DNA from: Shinisaurus crocodilurus
Lineage: Eukaryota > Chordata > Lepidosauria > Squamata > Shinisauridae
Direction: 5' to 3'
Assembly (NCBI GenBank): GCA_021292165.1
Contig: CM037879.1
Location: forward strand, 260,965,921 to 261,029,920
Length of the DNA stretch: 64,000 nt
In this document: piece by piece, positions 11,990-23,484 of the stretch
How the letters are laid out: every line of letters starts with the position of its first letter
How positions within the stretch are numbered: position 1 is the first letter of the stretch
The notes under the pieces: generated by a model
Database searches by the model: none
Told to the model about the DNA's origin: nothing
Seen by the model: only the letters and a program-made list of their open reading frames with translations
Translations under genes and position numbers: made by a program

Positions 11990-13150
11990 ATTTGCCTAGT
12001 TCAATTGGAATGAGCCCACCCCATTCTGAATAGTGAAACTGTGATGCAAAATGTACGTATTTATAAGGCTGCCGCCCAATTTTTAATAGGCTTCTGGGAC
12101 CATATGGGTTTTATTCAATCAGTTAATCAACCAGTTAAATCTTCATGAGCTTGAAAAACACAGTTTTAAAGAAAATGCATATTTCCTTTGTTTTTCGATG
12201 ATGTCTTTGTGTCACAGCAGGCATAATCTCAGAAGAGACATTTCCTGTCTCTCTTACACACGAGGGAATACTTCTTATGAGACAGCACTTGCCATCTGCC
12301 ATTTACAGTATTTCTATTAAAAAATAAAGTTAACACATTAAAAGTCTGATCCTCAATTAACTGGGGGCACCTTTATAGTTGATCAAAGTGTTTTTTAATA
12401 TAAATGTTAGGGCCCTGCTAACTTGTACAACAAAAACAGATGCTGAGAAAAGGCACTGAGAATTAGGTTCAGAATAATATATTCAGCAACAGGGACGCCC
12501 TTCCCCTTTCTTGACCTCTTGCTACAGAATTACTCAAAATTCCATTTTTCAATTCGTCTAACTTCCGTGGAAGCAAAAGCAATTACAATGAGCAGCAAAT
12601 GGCACCAATAACATTCACTAGATTGGAATGAAGCAAAGATTTACTTGTATCAGCTAAGACTGATGCCTCCTGAGCAACCTCACTCCTAAAAGGTGCAGAA
12701 GGTCTAAGGCACGTCTTTTGCATAACTGGGCAAACTCCTATTGTACATCTGGAAAAATCCTAGACTAAGTCATCTCCATTTAAAAAAAATAATCTGAGGC
12801 CAGTGCATTGAGCACACAGATAGCACAAACACGTGTGGGCACAAACCCAGATGGCAGCTTTCCATACTCCCCATTCAGCGCTTATGGGGAAAACCAGAAT
12901 AGGAAACAGGATAAAGAAGGTACATTAAGGAGGCAGGTAATATTTTTTTTTTTGCAACCTCAAAGGGCGACTTCCCCTGTGCGAAATGCCTAACAATCAA
13001 TCACCACCACCCTGCAATGTGGACAGAGGAGGATAGGTAGGGGACCACCAGTTTGCCATGAAGGCATATGCTGGCTGCACAGGAGCTCATTGTGCACTGA
13101 ATTCAATCTGGCGCCTCCTCCAAGATTGCCCTGTAGATGCCTCCCTGTGC
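11990..13150. other. unassigned spacer
   Basis: No gene or repeat recognised beyond a T-run near 12943. Confidence 0.5.
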
Positions 13151-13161
13151 ATACTTTAGAA

Positions 13162-13231
13162 CAGTGTTGGCTGGGGCATGCTGGGAGTTGTAGGCCAAAA
13201 ACATCTGGGGACCCAAGGTTGGAGAACACTG
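13162..13231. mobile_element. hAT MITE family B, 70-bp deletion derivative
   Basis: The left arm is cut down to cagtgtt and the right arm is complete (ggcatgctgggagttgtagg to ggttggagaacactg). The flanking duplication ctttagaa at 13154-13161 and 13232-13239 is perfect. It lies directly beside the 3' end of a LINE tail. Confidence 0.9.
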
Positions 13232-13239
13232 CTTTAGAA

Positions 13240-13590
13240 CATAAGAAGAAGAGCCATGCTGGATCAGACCAAGTGTCCATCTAGTCCAGCATTCTCTTCA
13301 CACAGTGGCCACCCAGCTTCCCACAGGAAACCCCCAAGCAGGATGTGAGTGCAATAGCACCCTCCCACCCATGTTCCGCAGCAACTGGTGTACATAGGTA
13401 TACTGCCTCTGATGCCAGAGGTAGCATATAACCATCAGGACTAGTAGCCATGGATAGCCTTCTCCTCCATGAATTTGTCCGATCCCCTTTTAAAGCCATA
13501 CAAATTGGTGGCCATCACTACACCAATTTGTAAATTATGGAATTCTGGTAGTAAATTCTATAATTTAACTATACTTTAAATATCTGTATC
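13240..13590 (-). mobile_element. LINE 3' end (CR1/L2 group), minus strand
   Basis: It contains 'gagccatgctggatcagacc', 'ccatctagtccagcattct' and 'cacagtggccacccagc'. The same tail is at 30057 and 48940 (plus) and 32104 (minus). No coding part remains. Assignment to CR1 or L2 needs a library search. Confidence 0.65.
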
Positions 13591-13599
13591 CTATTTCGG

Positions 13600-14455
13600 A
13601 AATTCTACGTGTGGACAGTCAAGGGCAGCAATTGGGGGACTGGCCTCCAAGGTCTCTCTACTCATGGACAAAGGAAGGGGAATGCAACGCAATAAGCAAG
13701 CAAACAGTATGGAATTTTTAAAAAATATATGCTTTTAAAAGTTCGTTCAAATGGAGAAATGGGCACTGTGCCCAGGAAACTGGTGCACGTGTGCACACAC
13801 ACACGTTAGGCTTGTTTACATGATTATACCAGGATTTTATGAGTCTTCTTGCTCCCTATCTCAGGTCATCCGCAGGCCACTGCTAGCTTGTTCTGAATTC
13901 TGAACTCCTTCCGCTTCTGCATACCTGAAATTATTACTATGCTTTCACTGACTATCATCCCTTTACCCCTCAGAAGAATCCCAAATGGCAAACTAAGAGT
14001 CCATGATGGGCAAAGAGCACTTTTGCTTGATTCCAACTTATTTCAGTCTCTGATGAGCCCACTTACTGAGCCAATAAATGATAGAAACTGCAATAAGGAA
14101 GATCCAAAGATTCTTTGACGTTACTAACTTATTCACTTTCTAACCCACCTGATTCCTTATGTTCAGGGGAAGCTTCAGAGGTGTCATGGCCCTTGGGTGT
14201 GGTTAATGTGGGGGTGAGCTAACCTACTCAACTTGTAGTCCACTGATAGGCTTTGTTCTCCAGGCAATACACTTCAGACCCAGAAGCTCTCACTACAACA
14301 TTCTTTATCATTATATATACATAAGAGAAGATGAACTCCTGAGGAGCAACACACCAGACTGCCTCAGCTCCAAGGCCTGCACAAAGAGGATACAAGAGAG
14401 GCCCAGTTTAGGCCACCAGAAAGGAAAGAGAAACTAGCACTTGCAGACTTCTTAA
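13600..14455. other. unassigned spacer
   Basis: No gene recognised. A short (CA)n run ends at 13804. Confidence 0.5.
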
Positions 14456-14459
14456 AGGG

Positions 14460-14510
14460 GTGTGTGTGTGTGTGTGTGTGTGCGTGCGTGCATGCGTGCA
14501 TGTGTGTGTA
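14460..14510. repeat. (TG)n microsatellite, impure
   Basis: TG repeats with interspersed CG and CA dinucleotides. Confidence 0.9.
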
Positions 14511-14513
14511 TCA

Positions 14514-14650
14514 CAAAGGGTGGGCAACCTGGCACCCTCCAGATGTTTGGACCACAACTACCATAAATCCCTGACCATTGGCTATGCTGGCTGTAGCTGA
14601 TGTGAGTTGTAGTCCAAAACATCTGGAGATCACCAGGTTGCCTATCCCTG
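14514..14650. mobile_element. hAT MITE family A
   Basis: The arms gggtgggcaacctgg and ccaggttgcctatccctg are inverted repeats, and 'agatgttt' answers 'aaacatct' inside. The target duplication is not visible. Confidence 0.7.
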
Positions 14651-14714
14651 CTCCATTGCTTCTCAACTGTCTCTGGACCACTGCTGTGCCTCAGACACCA
14701 ACTGGTTGCTGAGC

Positions 14715-15110
14715 ATCTAATAGGGATTGGTGAGAAATTCGCTTGGTTCACATTTCAGTGCAAACTTACCAAATTCACACTTCACAAACTTAAACATGAA
14801 CCAAAACACAGTTAGACAATGAAATCTGTACTGTTCTGAGATTTGCAATGCTGTTCACACACAAAAATGCATATATTTGGAACGGTGCAAACAAATATAT
14901 ATATATATTTAGAAAAATGTGCACCAAAAATGCTTTATTTGATGGAAAAATTGCTTGCTAATAATTATACATTTGAAAAAGTGCACAAAATGTGTACTTT
15001 TGGTGATGGGGGGGAGGTCTAGAAAGAATGCATATATTTTGAAAAATGTGCACAAAAACACATACATGAAAATACGCACTTAAAAATGCACACAAACACA
15101 CTGAACACGG
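14715..15110. repeat. degenerate short-period A/T-rich repeat, family W
   Basis: Recurring 'aaaaatgtgcac' and 'aaatgcatatattt' style units form a diffuse tandem pattern. Similar text occurs at 33005-33500. No coding pattern. Confidence 0.5.
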
Positions 15111-15229
15111 GCAGCAGCTCACACAGCAACGTTTTATTGCAGGTCCCATTTGCCTTTTTGTGTCTATCTGGCTTCTCACCCCAAAATCACAATCAAATGC
15201 CATCCCTCGCATCTACCACTGTTACACTC

Positions 15230-15430
15230 CCTGGCCTGGTTCACACAACAGGCAGTGAGCCATGGTGGCTTGTCATGTCGTCCGAACCCAGACCACTTTC
15301 CCCAGGGTGGCTTGTTTTTTTTCAAGCAAGCCATCCTGAGAACCCATGGTCTGCAGTAGGTTTGTTTCACCCATGACTTGGACGACCATCGCCACCATGG
15401 GTTGTGGGCAGTGGCAAGCATGCCACTTGG
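15230..15430. repeat. foldback-like repeat
   Basis: Contains 'ctggttcacacaacaggc' and 'accatgggttgtgggca', similar in style to the foldbacks near 17651 and 28150 ('tgtgtgaactggcccac'). Ends are not resolved. Confidence 0.4.
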
Positions 15431-15625
15431 CAAGTTTGCAAAAAAACCCTTGCTGCTCTTCCCGAGCTCGTCTGAACCACAGCCAGTGCCAGCTGCCCCA
15501 TCAAGCAAAATGGTGGGGCGTCCATCATTGGCTTGCTGCCTCCCCTTGCGATTGGGAGTCATTTTGCCCCCTCCTTTACACTTTTTTTTCATAGACTGCT
15601 TTTTGCGATTTCCATTTTGGCAGCC

Positions 15626-15676
15626 ACTGACAGCCCCTCCAAAGTGCCCAAACAGCACATTGGAGGGGCTGTCAGT
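15626..15676. repeat. perfect 17-bp inverted repeat (hairpin)
   Basis: actgacagcccctccaa at 15626-15642 and its exact reverse complement at 15660-15676 surround a 17-base loop. Confidence 0.85.
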
Positions 15677-15739
15677 AGTTCCCCACCCTTTTCTTTAAAA
15701 AAAATTTTTTTGTTTGCACCCCAAATGTGTGCAAATAGT

Positions 15740-15775
<36 letters not shown>

Positions 15776-15776
15776 T
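15740..15776. repeat. (ATC)n microsatellite
   Basis: About twelve ATC units. Confidence 0.95.
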
Positions 15777-15863
15777 CAATTTAGCTGGAACTGTGCAATT
15801 CTGGAGGTGCAGGTGTGTACATTTCTGCAAGTGCGAAAATGGGAAGCCTTGCCTAGGTGATGT

Positions 15864-15979
15864 CCTGGGGAACGTATAGATGTTGCTGGACTACAACTCC
15901 CATCATCCCTGACCATTAGCCATGCTGATAGGAGTTGGAGACCAACAACATCAGAAGAGTCACGTGTTCCCCACCCCTC
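15864..15979. mobile_element. hAT MITE family A
   Basis: ctggggaacgt on the left answers 'acgtgttccccacccc' on the right. The interior 'ctacaactcccatcatcc' is paired with 'ggagttggagacc'. The boundaries are approximate. Confidence 0.65.
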
Positions 15980-16966
15980 CAATATAACGATAGTGAACTC
16001 GTTCTCTGAGCGTGGATCCTTATGTTATGTAAACAAAACAACACCATCCACACACAAGAGGGATCAGGGGAACCCCAAGAAGCACAAAGCACCTTTGTGG
16101 GGGAACCCCTAAGGGGGAGGCAAACTCCAAAAACAGTATGCTTTGTTGCCCTGAAAACAGGGGATGGAGTATCCTGGAAAAGGGCATGCTTGGCTGGCTG
16201 AAAACCCCTAATATGAGCACTGCACATAGCAACACTTTGTTGCAGGGCCCACTTGCCTTTTTGTACTTCCCCACCAAAAGCACAGCAGCCCCCAAAGTGG
16301 CTGACAATAGCAGCTGCTGCCTGAAGCCATGCTTTGTAAGAGTAGGCACTTAAGCTTCAAAAGCAGCAGCAGATGAAAGGGACTTTCCCTTCCCCAGCAT
16401 CACCTCAGTCTACACGCTTCTGTTATTTTGAGACTGTTGGGAATGAAAGAAGGATGGAGAAGCTGATGCTCCAGGGAGGCAAGGACGCTCTGAGCAACAG
16501 ACAAGGGGGCCTGCTGGCAGCTGGAAGGGGCAGGCAGGAAATATAGCAGGCCCTGATCCACGAGGAGGCAGGAGGGGGTGTTGGGGTGGCAGGGATTACG
16601 GAAACATGCAGAGGGTGAATCGAGCATCCCACGAGGAAATGACTAAGCATGGGAATAGGGAGCGCGTGAAGGTATAATGAGCTAGCTACGCCACAAAAAT
16701 CACAGTGGTGTGGGAGAGAAGGCCAGGCAAGGGCAGCAGGCTCCAAAGGATCCAGCAAAGAAAAAACGAAGTGCTCTCTTTTTAAAGTTACTAGTTTGGT
16801 GTCACCAAAAGCAGTAAAATAGTGATTCAAAAAGATTGCTGCTTCCCCCCCTCCCTTTTTTTTTTTTAACATTGTGCATATCGGAGTTGGTGTAACAGAA
16901 GACTCAAAGTTAGTGTTGACTTTCCCAGTTCACATCTCGCTTTTTTTTTTGCCATGAATTCAATGG

Positions 16967-17180
16967 GTTGCCTCTTGGTGTAGTGGCTAGAGCAGCCTTC
17001 CCCAACCTGGTACCAGCATGCCATCTAGGGATGATGGGAGTTGTAGACCAACACACTCAAAGAGTGCCAGGTTGGGGAAGGCTGGGTTAGAGGTTTGAAC
17101 TAGGATTGGGGAGACCCGGGTTGAAATCCCCACTCCGCCATGAAGCTCATGGGCCGAATGGCCCATTTACCAACTGTACC
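16967..17180 (+). mobile_element. Sauria-type SINE, 3'-truncated, split by a MITE
   Basis: The head 'ttggtgtagtggctagag' continues after the insertion as 'gtttgaactaggattgggga' with box B in 'gacccgggttgaaatcccc' and 'gccatgaagctcat'. The Bov-B-like tail is absent. Confidence 0.78.
16993..17084. mobile_element. hAT MITE family A, nested in a SINE
   Basis: The ends cagccttccccaacctgg and ccaggttggggaaggctg are perfect 18-bp inverted repeats. The flanks ggctagag and ggttagag (16985-16992, 17085-17092) match at 7 of 8. The host SINE reads continuously once the insert is left out. Confidence 0.9.
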
Positions 17181-17189
17181 TGAGGCGTT

Positions 17190-17640
17190 TCAAGCACATA
17201 GTAAATATTTCTGTCACTACTTCAGTAGCAGCAGTAGTGAGTGGAAAAACCCTCACCCATGCTTCCTGCCCAAAACCTGTTACCCCCACTGAGCTGTCAT
17301 TTCCTAGAACTCAACTCAGAATATACAATTTGATTTATTTACGCTTAAACCACAGTGTCATAAGTGTGAAGTCAAAGATGAAAGGAAAGTGCTGATGGCA
17401 GCCGCAGAACTAATAACAGAAATGAGGTTCTTCTGTTCATCAGCATGCAAAGCTTCAAAAGTAAAAACAACAACTTGGAGACAACTCGGGAAGCTACCAG
17501 AAGATGCCAGCTTACCACATGGCACTAAACTTGCATTGGCAGGGGATACACAGACACAGTATAAGTGTATTTTGGTATAATTAGGCCTGGTGACTCGGGA
17601 AGTTTCTGTCCTGGTCCAGAAATCCCACTAGGCCTGGCAC
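17190..17640. other. unassigned spacer
   Basis: No gene or repeat recognised. Confidence 0.5.
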
Positions 17641-17650
17641 TAAATATTGA

Positions 17651-17936
17651 CTGGGTTCAGACAACCCTCAAGGGTTGCGTGTGGGTTGTTGTTGAACCAT
17701 GGGTTGTTATTGAAACATGGATTATCATGTTGTCTGAACCCAGCTGAGATAACAAACCATGGTGAACAACCCACAGTTCACAACCCAGCAACAAACCATA
17801 GGTTATCTTCATGGGTTGTTCATGGTTAACAAGCCATGGCTTGTTAGCGCAGCTGGGTTCAGACAACACGCTAACCCATGGTTCAACAACCCACACTCAA
17901 CCCTTAAGTGCAGGTTATTATGTTGTCTGAACCCAG
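17651..17936. mobile_element. foldback element family D, copy 1
   Basis: Two arm units (17651-17743 and 17853-17936) each begin ctgggttcagacaa and end ttgtctgaacccag. A spacer between them is rich in 'aacaaaccatgg' and 'gggttgttcatgg'. The arm-spacer-arm plan recurs at 40533 and 44591. The target duplication is unclear, so the superfamily is open. Confidence 0.75.
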
Positions 17937-17999
17937 ACTGTGACTAGGTGACCTCTGTGTGCCTGCTCAGTCTGCTATCCAAGTGCTAACTCTTGGTGG

Positions 18000-18092
18000 G
18001 CAGCTTAAACAACCACCCACAGCTCAATGACAACCCACACTCAACCCATACTCAACCCCTGAGTGCAGGTTATCGTGTTGTCTGAACCCAGT
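18000..18092. mobile_element. foldback element family D, single arm
   Basis: Right-arm fragment: 'cccacactcaacccatactc' followed by 'gtgttgtctgaacccag'. Confidence 0.65.
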
Positions 18093-18094
18093 CA

Positions 18095-18505
18095 TTCTCT
18101 AATGCTACTTCCCCTGTTCCTCGACTAGGTTGGCACTTATAGCAACAAGCCTACCTACCTAATCAAAAGAGATCACTGATGCAAAGGATTTGGGATCAGA
18201 CTGGATCGTTGGGATAAAGGCTTTCATTCATCCTACTGCTTTTAGAGCACACACAACCAGGAGACCAAGATAACATAAAATGCCTTTCTGGAAGATTAAG
18301 TACAAAACGAACAACGACAAAAAGTAGTATTGACTCATGCTAACTTTTACCAAACTGCCCACCTGTGTATACCTATGAGTCATATGGTGGCTTGAACAGT
18401 GTGTCTCTCAAGTCGTTTGCCCAGAAGGTGAGTGGCTCAACACAAGGCTGCCTTTCTGTGCTACTCAGGGAATGACGACTAAAATAGCCTACCAAGAAAC
18501 GAAAT
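18095..18505. other. unassigned spacer
   Basis: Nothing recognised. Confidence 0.5.
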
Positions 18506-18512
18506 CCCTAGA

Positions 18513-18644
18513 CCGGGGGAGGGGAACCTGTGACCCCTCTGGATGTTCTTGGATTCCAACTCCCATCCAGTGCAGCCAGGATGGCCAATGGCCAGGGATG
18601 ATGGAAGGTGCAATCCAAATACCTCTGGAGGGACACTACCCCTG
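18513..18644. mobile_element. hAT MITE family A
   Basis: 'ggggaacctgtgacccctct' and 'tctggagggacactacccctg' are decayed terminal inverted repeats around 'agccaggatggccaatggcc'. No convincing 8-bp duplication. Confidence 0.65.
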
Positions 18645-18833
18645 CTCCTGATGATAGGAATGCATTCATTTATTATGTGTATGTACATGTCATCCTTTAA
18701 AGCAGGGCAGCTGAGTGGTCTCCCACCCATGTATTTAGTCAAGGGCTGGCCTGCTTAAATTCAGATGGAGAACTACAAACACCTTCAGACTTTTCTACGT
18801 TACAGAGCAACACCATTATTTATGGGCCACCTA

Positions 18834-18909
18834 GGGCACAATCCTATGCAGTTGTAGACAGAAAAAAGGCCTACCGCTCCCAGCATGCCCCAGCCATTGG
18901 ATTGTGCCC
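18834..18909. mobile_element. Harbinger-like MITE family C, 76-bp deletion derivative
   Basis: The ends gggcacaatcc and ggattgtgccc are perfect 11-bp inverted repeats, with cta on both sides (18831-18833, 18910-18912). Three-base duplications are typical of PIF/Harbinger. A single 'ctcccagcatgcccc' core remains. Confidence 0.72.
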
Positions 18910-18914
18910 CTAGT

Positions 18915-21128
18915 TATTGAAACCTCCTAGAATTTGTATTTTCTAAGTGCTTTTTGCAAGCTGTTTTCTGGTATTGCAGTATCAGAAGAAAACAGCTGAA
19001 CACCTATTAGTAAGTTCGGATACATTAAAAAAAAATGGCCAAATGTTAAGTAATATTAAGTTCTTTAAAGAGAGCAGTGAAAAGAATATTGTCCCTGCAC
19101 TTTATAGTTGCTCCCGTCACCGAAAATATGCCACACCAGCCAAGCTATAACTCAAATGTAGGTTGCTTAGTTTCAGCCTAAATATCATCTCTACTCTATT
19201 CCACCTTTATTTATTTTATTTCATTTTTAAAAAATGAAATGTTAGGTCAGATAGCACTGAAACTGGCTAAGCAGGCAGCTGGCCTGCACATTCCTCCCTG
19301 CAGGCTTAGCCTCGTAGGACACTCCTGTCCTGCTCCTCCTTCTGTTCTGGCGCATCAGTCCATCCTCCCCTGAGAGGGAGGCTGTCAAGCACATTGCCTT
19401 GTAAACAGTGAGATGAAATGACTTTGTGCCATTGACCAATGAGGAGCAGCTAGAAGCCAGCAAATGCATGTTACTCCTTCTCCATCAATTCCAGTTCCAG
19501 AGACGAAAGCTGAATTTTCTGCTCGACTAATGTAACTCTGCTCTTTTACCATCACAGGGAAAAACCTCTCTTCTCGGCAGGCAGAATGTAATAACCACCA
19601 CCACCCAAATTAAAGCCTCTCTGACAAAAGAATAAAGAATACAAAAAATAAAAACCCAGCAAAATTCTAAGACGGTTTATAATCAAACAGTGTGTTCTTT
19701 TTCATTTGCAACTAGTTGCTGTGTCACCCTAATGGCCCAGCATCCTTTTGTAGCTGTAGTCTGGAACTTACGCAACCCTATTCCAAGTTAAGAAAATCTT
19801 TTCTGTTCTAGCAAGATTTAATGCAGTTAAGGTTTTTTTAGAGGGAGTCGACCCATTAGCTGATTAAAAGCTATAGATCATACTGCCTTGGACACACTCA
19901 GAACATTATGAATTCGAAGTGTCAAAAAAGCTTCCAGCATAACCAGTGTCTCTGAAATTACTATGGCTACAGTTAATAAAACTTCATGTTCAATCTTTTT
20001 TCAAGTCTGAAATGCCAACAGGCAAAGAATTTATGGCAGCCTTTAAAACTGTCTTTTTATAGAAATGAGTTATCGGTAGTTCGACACTCCCAAAACCAAA
20101 GCAAAGAAAGTTATATAGAAAGCATTGTTCGAAGCCAAGAAAGTATGCAGGTGAAACATGGTCCAATATACATAATCAGAAGAATTTCAGCATAAACTTC
20201 CTTCCAATAAAATAAATAATCCATCTTCAGGTAAACAATATACTGTGCAGAAGAATCTTTATTCACAACATGATGTTTTAAAGCTTATGACAATCAACCT
20301 GTATTGGCTTCATCATAAAAATCTAAAATGTCCTAGAGAAATCATACCTGGCTTCAGTCATTCATGCCTTAGTCACAAGGGTACTACGGTGTGGTTAGGA
20401 TGATGAGTAACATAAGGAAAATGTTTGAGTTATTGACTCTGAAACTAATATAAATCTAAAAATGTAATGATCCGATCAAGAATTTAGTATGCCTTTCCCC
20501 ATCTCATTGATTATATTCTACATGCCACACTTTGATCCAGCAAGTGGTCAAGGAGCAAGAGTTGATCATGTGTCCTACTTTACAGTAGGGCTGTTTGGTT
20601 GTCAGCGGACAGTCCTCTATTTGAAGGTGTCCCCTGTCTGAAGAGCTTTGTACAGATACATAACCATAAGAAGGGAGACCCAGCAGGGGCCTTGAAGTTG
20701 CTCATCAACAGTTATCACCTGGACAGTGGGCTGATCAGGCACACAAGTCACCTGGTCACAGTCTACCATACTTTGGCAAGATTGTATTTCAATTAAATTA
20801 TAGCAATTCTTTCTAAATGTGCATTGATATATAGATAGATAGATAGATAGACATACATAAAAATTAGCATGTGCAAATTTAATGCAAACCCGTGTTTTCT
20901 TTCGTCCTCTTTTTTTGGTGATGCATTTCCTCTTTCTTTTTGACAATGTATGAGAGGCTACCTTACAAGGAGCATCTGGTGCTATAGCATTTCACAATGA
21001 ACACACAAACAAAAAGTAGGAGAAAACAAAAATTAACCCCTACTTAAAAGATACATAACAACCATATTTCATTAAAAATTTCACAATTGGTTAAGGGGCT
21101 GAATAATTTTGCTCAGACTAAACAATAA
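18915..21128. other. unassigned spacer
   Basis: No gene recognised. A short (TAGA)n tract lies at 20829-20851. A piece near 20580-20640 ('cagtcctctatttgaaggt') resembles 49125-49165 in inverted form, hinting at a minor repeat. Confidence 0.5.
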
Positions 21129-21131
21129 TGC

Positions 21132-21197
21132 AGTGTTCTCTAACCTTGGGTCCCCAGATGTTTTTGGCCTACAACTCCCAGCATGCCCCAGCCAGCT
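21132..21197 (+). mobile_element. hAT MITE family B, left half only
   Basis: cagtgttctctaacc and ctacaactcccagcatgc are present, then the element stops at 'agccagctacgctg'. The right arm and second duplication are missing. Confidence 0.8.
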
Positions 21198-21249
21198 ACG
21201 CTGAAGTAGGAAAATGTGGAGGGAAAGCGTCAGAGTTTCCTGCACTACA

Positions 21250-21850
21250 CACACACCTCCACAAGTGTAAACAAGTATAATCCCAGCTGGGGGCTGGGAA
21301 ATGCAAAATGTACATAGTTACTCTGATGGCTCCTGCACAGTCTCCCATGGCCGGTGCCACAGCTATTTGCATGCAAATGTGGCAAAGAGCCACCCCTCCC
21401 CTGCCTGGCCCAGTTGAAGTTCATCCTGATTGGCTAAAGACACCTGGGTTACTGAAAGGAGGGGTGGGGGGAAGAATCTATACTGTTGCTGTGGCTTTTA
21501 GGTGTTGTTGTCTGCACACTTTCGCGGGAGTAGGGTTTTGCTAAGGCAAACTCTGAGAAGACCAACCCCCAGGTAAAGGAGTAAGGGCCTGGGTATTTAT
21601 ATAGTAAAGGAACTAGCTTTGCTCTACGGTATGTACCAAAGTGTCTCCCCACCTTTCTCCCTCTTCCCTCATTCCCCAGAATCCCCACCTTTTATTGTAA
21701 TCTGTTTACCTTAATTAAACTTTCCTGGTTTTACCCCACACGGTGTGTGTGGTTCCTCTGTGGTTCAGTGCTAAATCTAGTGTATAGACCAACTAGGGCA
21801 AGACCCTGAGAGAATCAAGTCAAGACAGCAGAGCTAAGGCTGACAGTTTT
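21250..21850 (+). other. candidate solo LTR or promoter-like repeat
   Basis: In order there are: a palindromic octamer-like site 'atttgcatgcaaat' near 21364, an inverted CCAAT box 'gattggct' near 21429, a TATA-like 'tatttatatag' near 21594, and a polyadenylation-like 'aattaaac' with 'ttttaccccacacggtgtg' near 21713-21750. That order fits the U3-R-U5 layout of an LTR. Boundaries, a TG...CA edge and a target duplication were not established, and no internal retroviral region adjoins. Confidence 0.35.
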
Positions 21851-21859
21851 GCACCTTTG

Positions 21860-23100
21860 ATCTCTGGTCTTGAGAAAAGGACCGGTTAGCAGTCCTTCAC
21901 AGAAAATTTTTCAGCCCTTCTACCCAGAATTTTCAAAACATTGTCCAAGATTCACTGTGCAGGATGGACATACAACTTTTCATTAATCAACATAACCTTT
22001 ATTTGAAAATTTACATTCTGCTGGGTCTAAGGATCTAACAATTTTCATAACAGCAAATGATTGTAGGCGCACTTATAAATTAACTGTATATGTCATCTCA
22101 CTCCCTCTCCATTCAAGTCCTCTGGGGCTAATCCGAAACATTACAAATTAATATTTAAAGCTGGGAGGAATTACTACGGAGTTCATTTTGCTGCAGAAAT
22201 GCACTCATACATATTACGTTGGACAATTCCCTGAGAGAAATCGCAGTGTAATTCTGGGCAGACACAAAAAAAGCAACTCTGTAAAAGGAGACCAAAAAAA
22301 ATTCAAGAACACATTTCTCAAGTCAACCAAAGAACTGATACAAATCTGATAAAGAGGCTAAGTGGGGCGACCTGCTAGGTGTTAACAAGGAGAGAGAGCT
22401 GTGGACAGGTATATAATGTGCCCAATTAGAAAGAATTGTGGCTGCTAACAAAACTAGCTAGCCAGCAGCATTGTCACTGTAAAACTCACCCATGCTGCTT
22501 CTGGAGAAAGCCAACCCACCAATCAGATTTCTCATACGAATACAGGAGCAGCCAAAAAACCCACACCCCACTGCTATGATGATACTCCTTGCCAAGCTGT
22601 CCCCATCAGGTATCACATGACAAATGCTTGCTTGACTCTTTCACACTTGCAAAGGAAGAGCATTTCGGAGCAAGTTTCTTTCAACACCGAAGTGCAAAGC
22701 TCTGCTGGAGCTTGCAAATGGTAGGCAAGTGACACAGAACTGGGTCATTGTCCTAAGCACCTAGAAGCCAGTCCATTCTTTTGTGTTAGGAGAGGGAGAA
22801 AAAGCACTAGCAGGTGGTCAGCTGTAGGAGCCATTTCTGCACTTATTTATAATCTCTCAACTGAGAATGGATAATCTCAAGTGAGAACATGCATCTATTT
22901 CCACTGAAGCCTGGCAACGCCAGACACATTTCTGCAAAGTATCCTTTTACTCAGCAAGTTTTCAAAGCAGCCCCTACAGGGGTCCCCCCCCCCCAGTTTT
23001 AAAGTGCCCAGTGTCCTGGGAGTACCCAACGCTGTCATATTTTTTTAAACCAGGCATCTATAAACTAAATCATTATCTGGATGGGAGACCGCCCCTCAGC
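21860..23100. other. unassigned spacer
   Basis: No gene or repeat recognised. C-run at 22984-22995. Confidence 0.5.
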
Positions 23101-23108
23101 ACCTAAAC

Positions 23109-23438
23109 CAGTATTTCCCAACCTGCATGGGAGGCTGGTGACTCCTATGTCAGTGGGGCTCCTCATCCATTGTGGCTTTTATTCTGAGCTTTACAGGAGC
23201 TCTCCATGGTGCTCCATGATGGTGAATGTATTTTGGGGGGGGGTGGAGTACAGCACCATGGAGAGCTCCTATAAAGCTCAGGAAAAAAGCTGCAGTGGAT
23301 GAGGAGCCCCACTGACACAGGCATCACCAGCCTCCCCTGCCAACCTGGTGCCCTCCACATGTGTTGGACTACAACTCCCAGATGTGTTGGACTGTCAGAG
23401 TCCAACACATCTGGAGGGCACCAGGTGGGGGAAGGCTG
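23109..23438. mobile_element. hAT MITE family A, interrupted by another hAT MITE
   Basis: Outer ends are cagtatttcccaacctg and caggtgggggaaggctg. The flanks acctaaac and acctaagc (23101-23108, 23439-23446) match at 7 of 8. The interior 'tgccctccacatgtgttgga' is mirrored by 'tccaacacatctggagggca'. The insert at 23126-23339 sits near the left end. Confidence 0.85.
23126..23339. mobile_element. hAT MITE of the ggaggctgg family, copy 2, nested
   Basis: 214 bp, closely similar to 617-829 throughout. The perfect duplication ccaacctg lies at 23118-23125 and 23340-23347. Because it splits a family A element, it is the younger of the two. Confidence 0.9.
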
Positions 23439-23484
23439 ACCTAAGCTTTTAAAGAAAGGGTAGGAGTTAACAGAACTACAGTAA

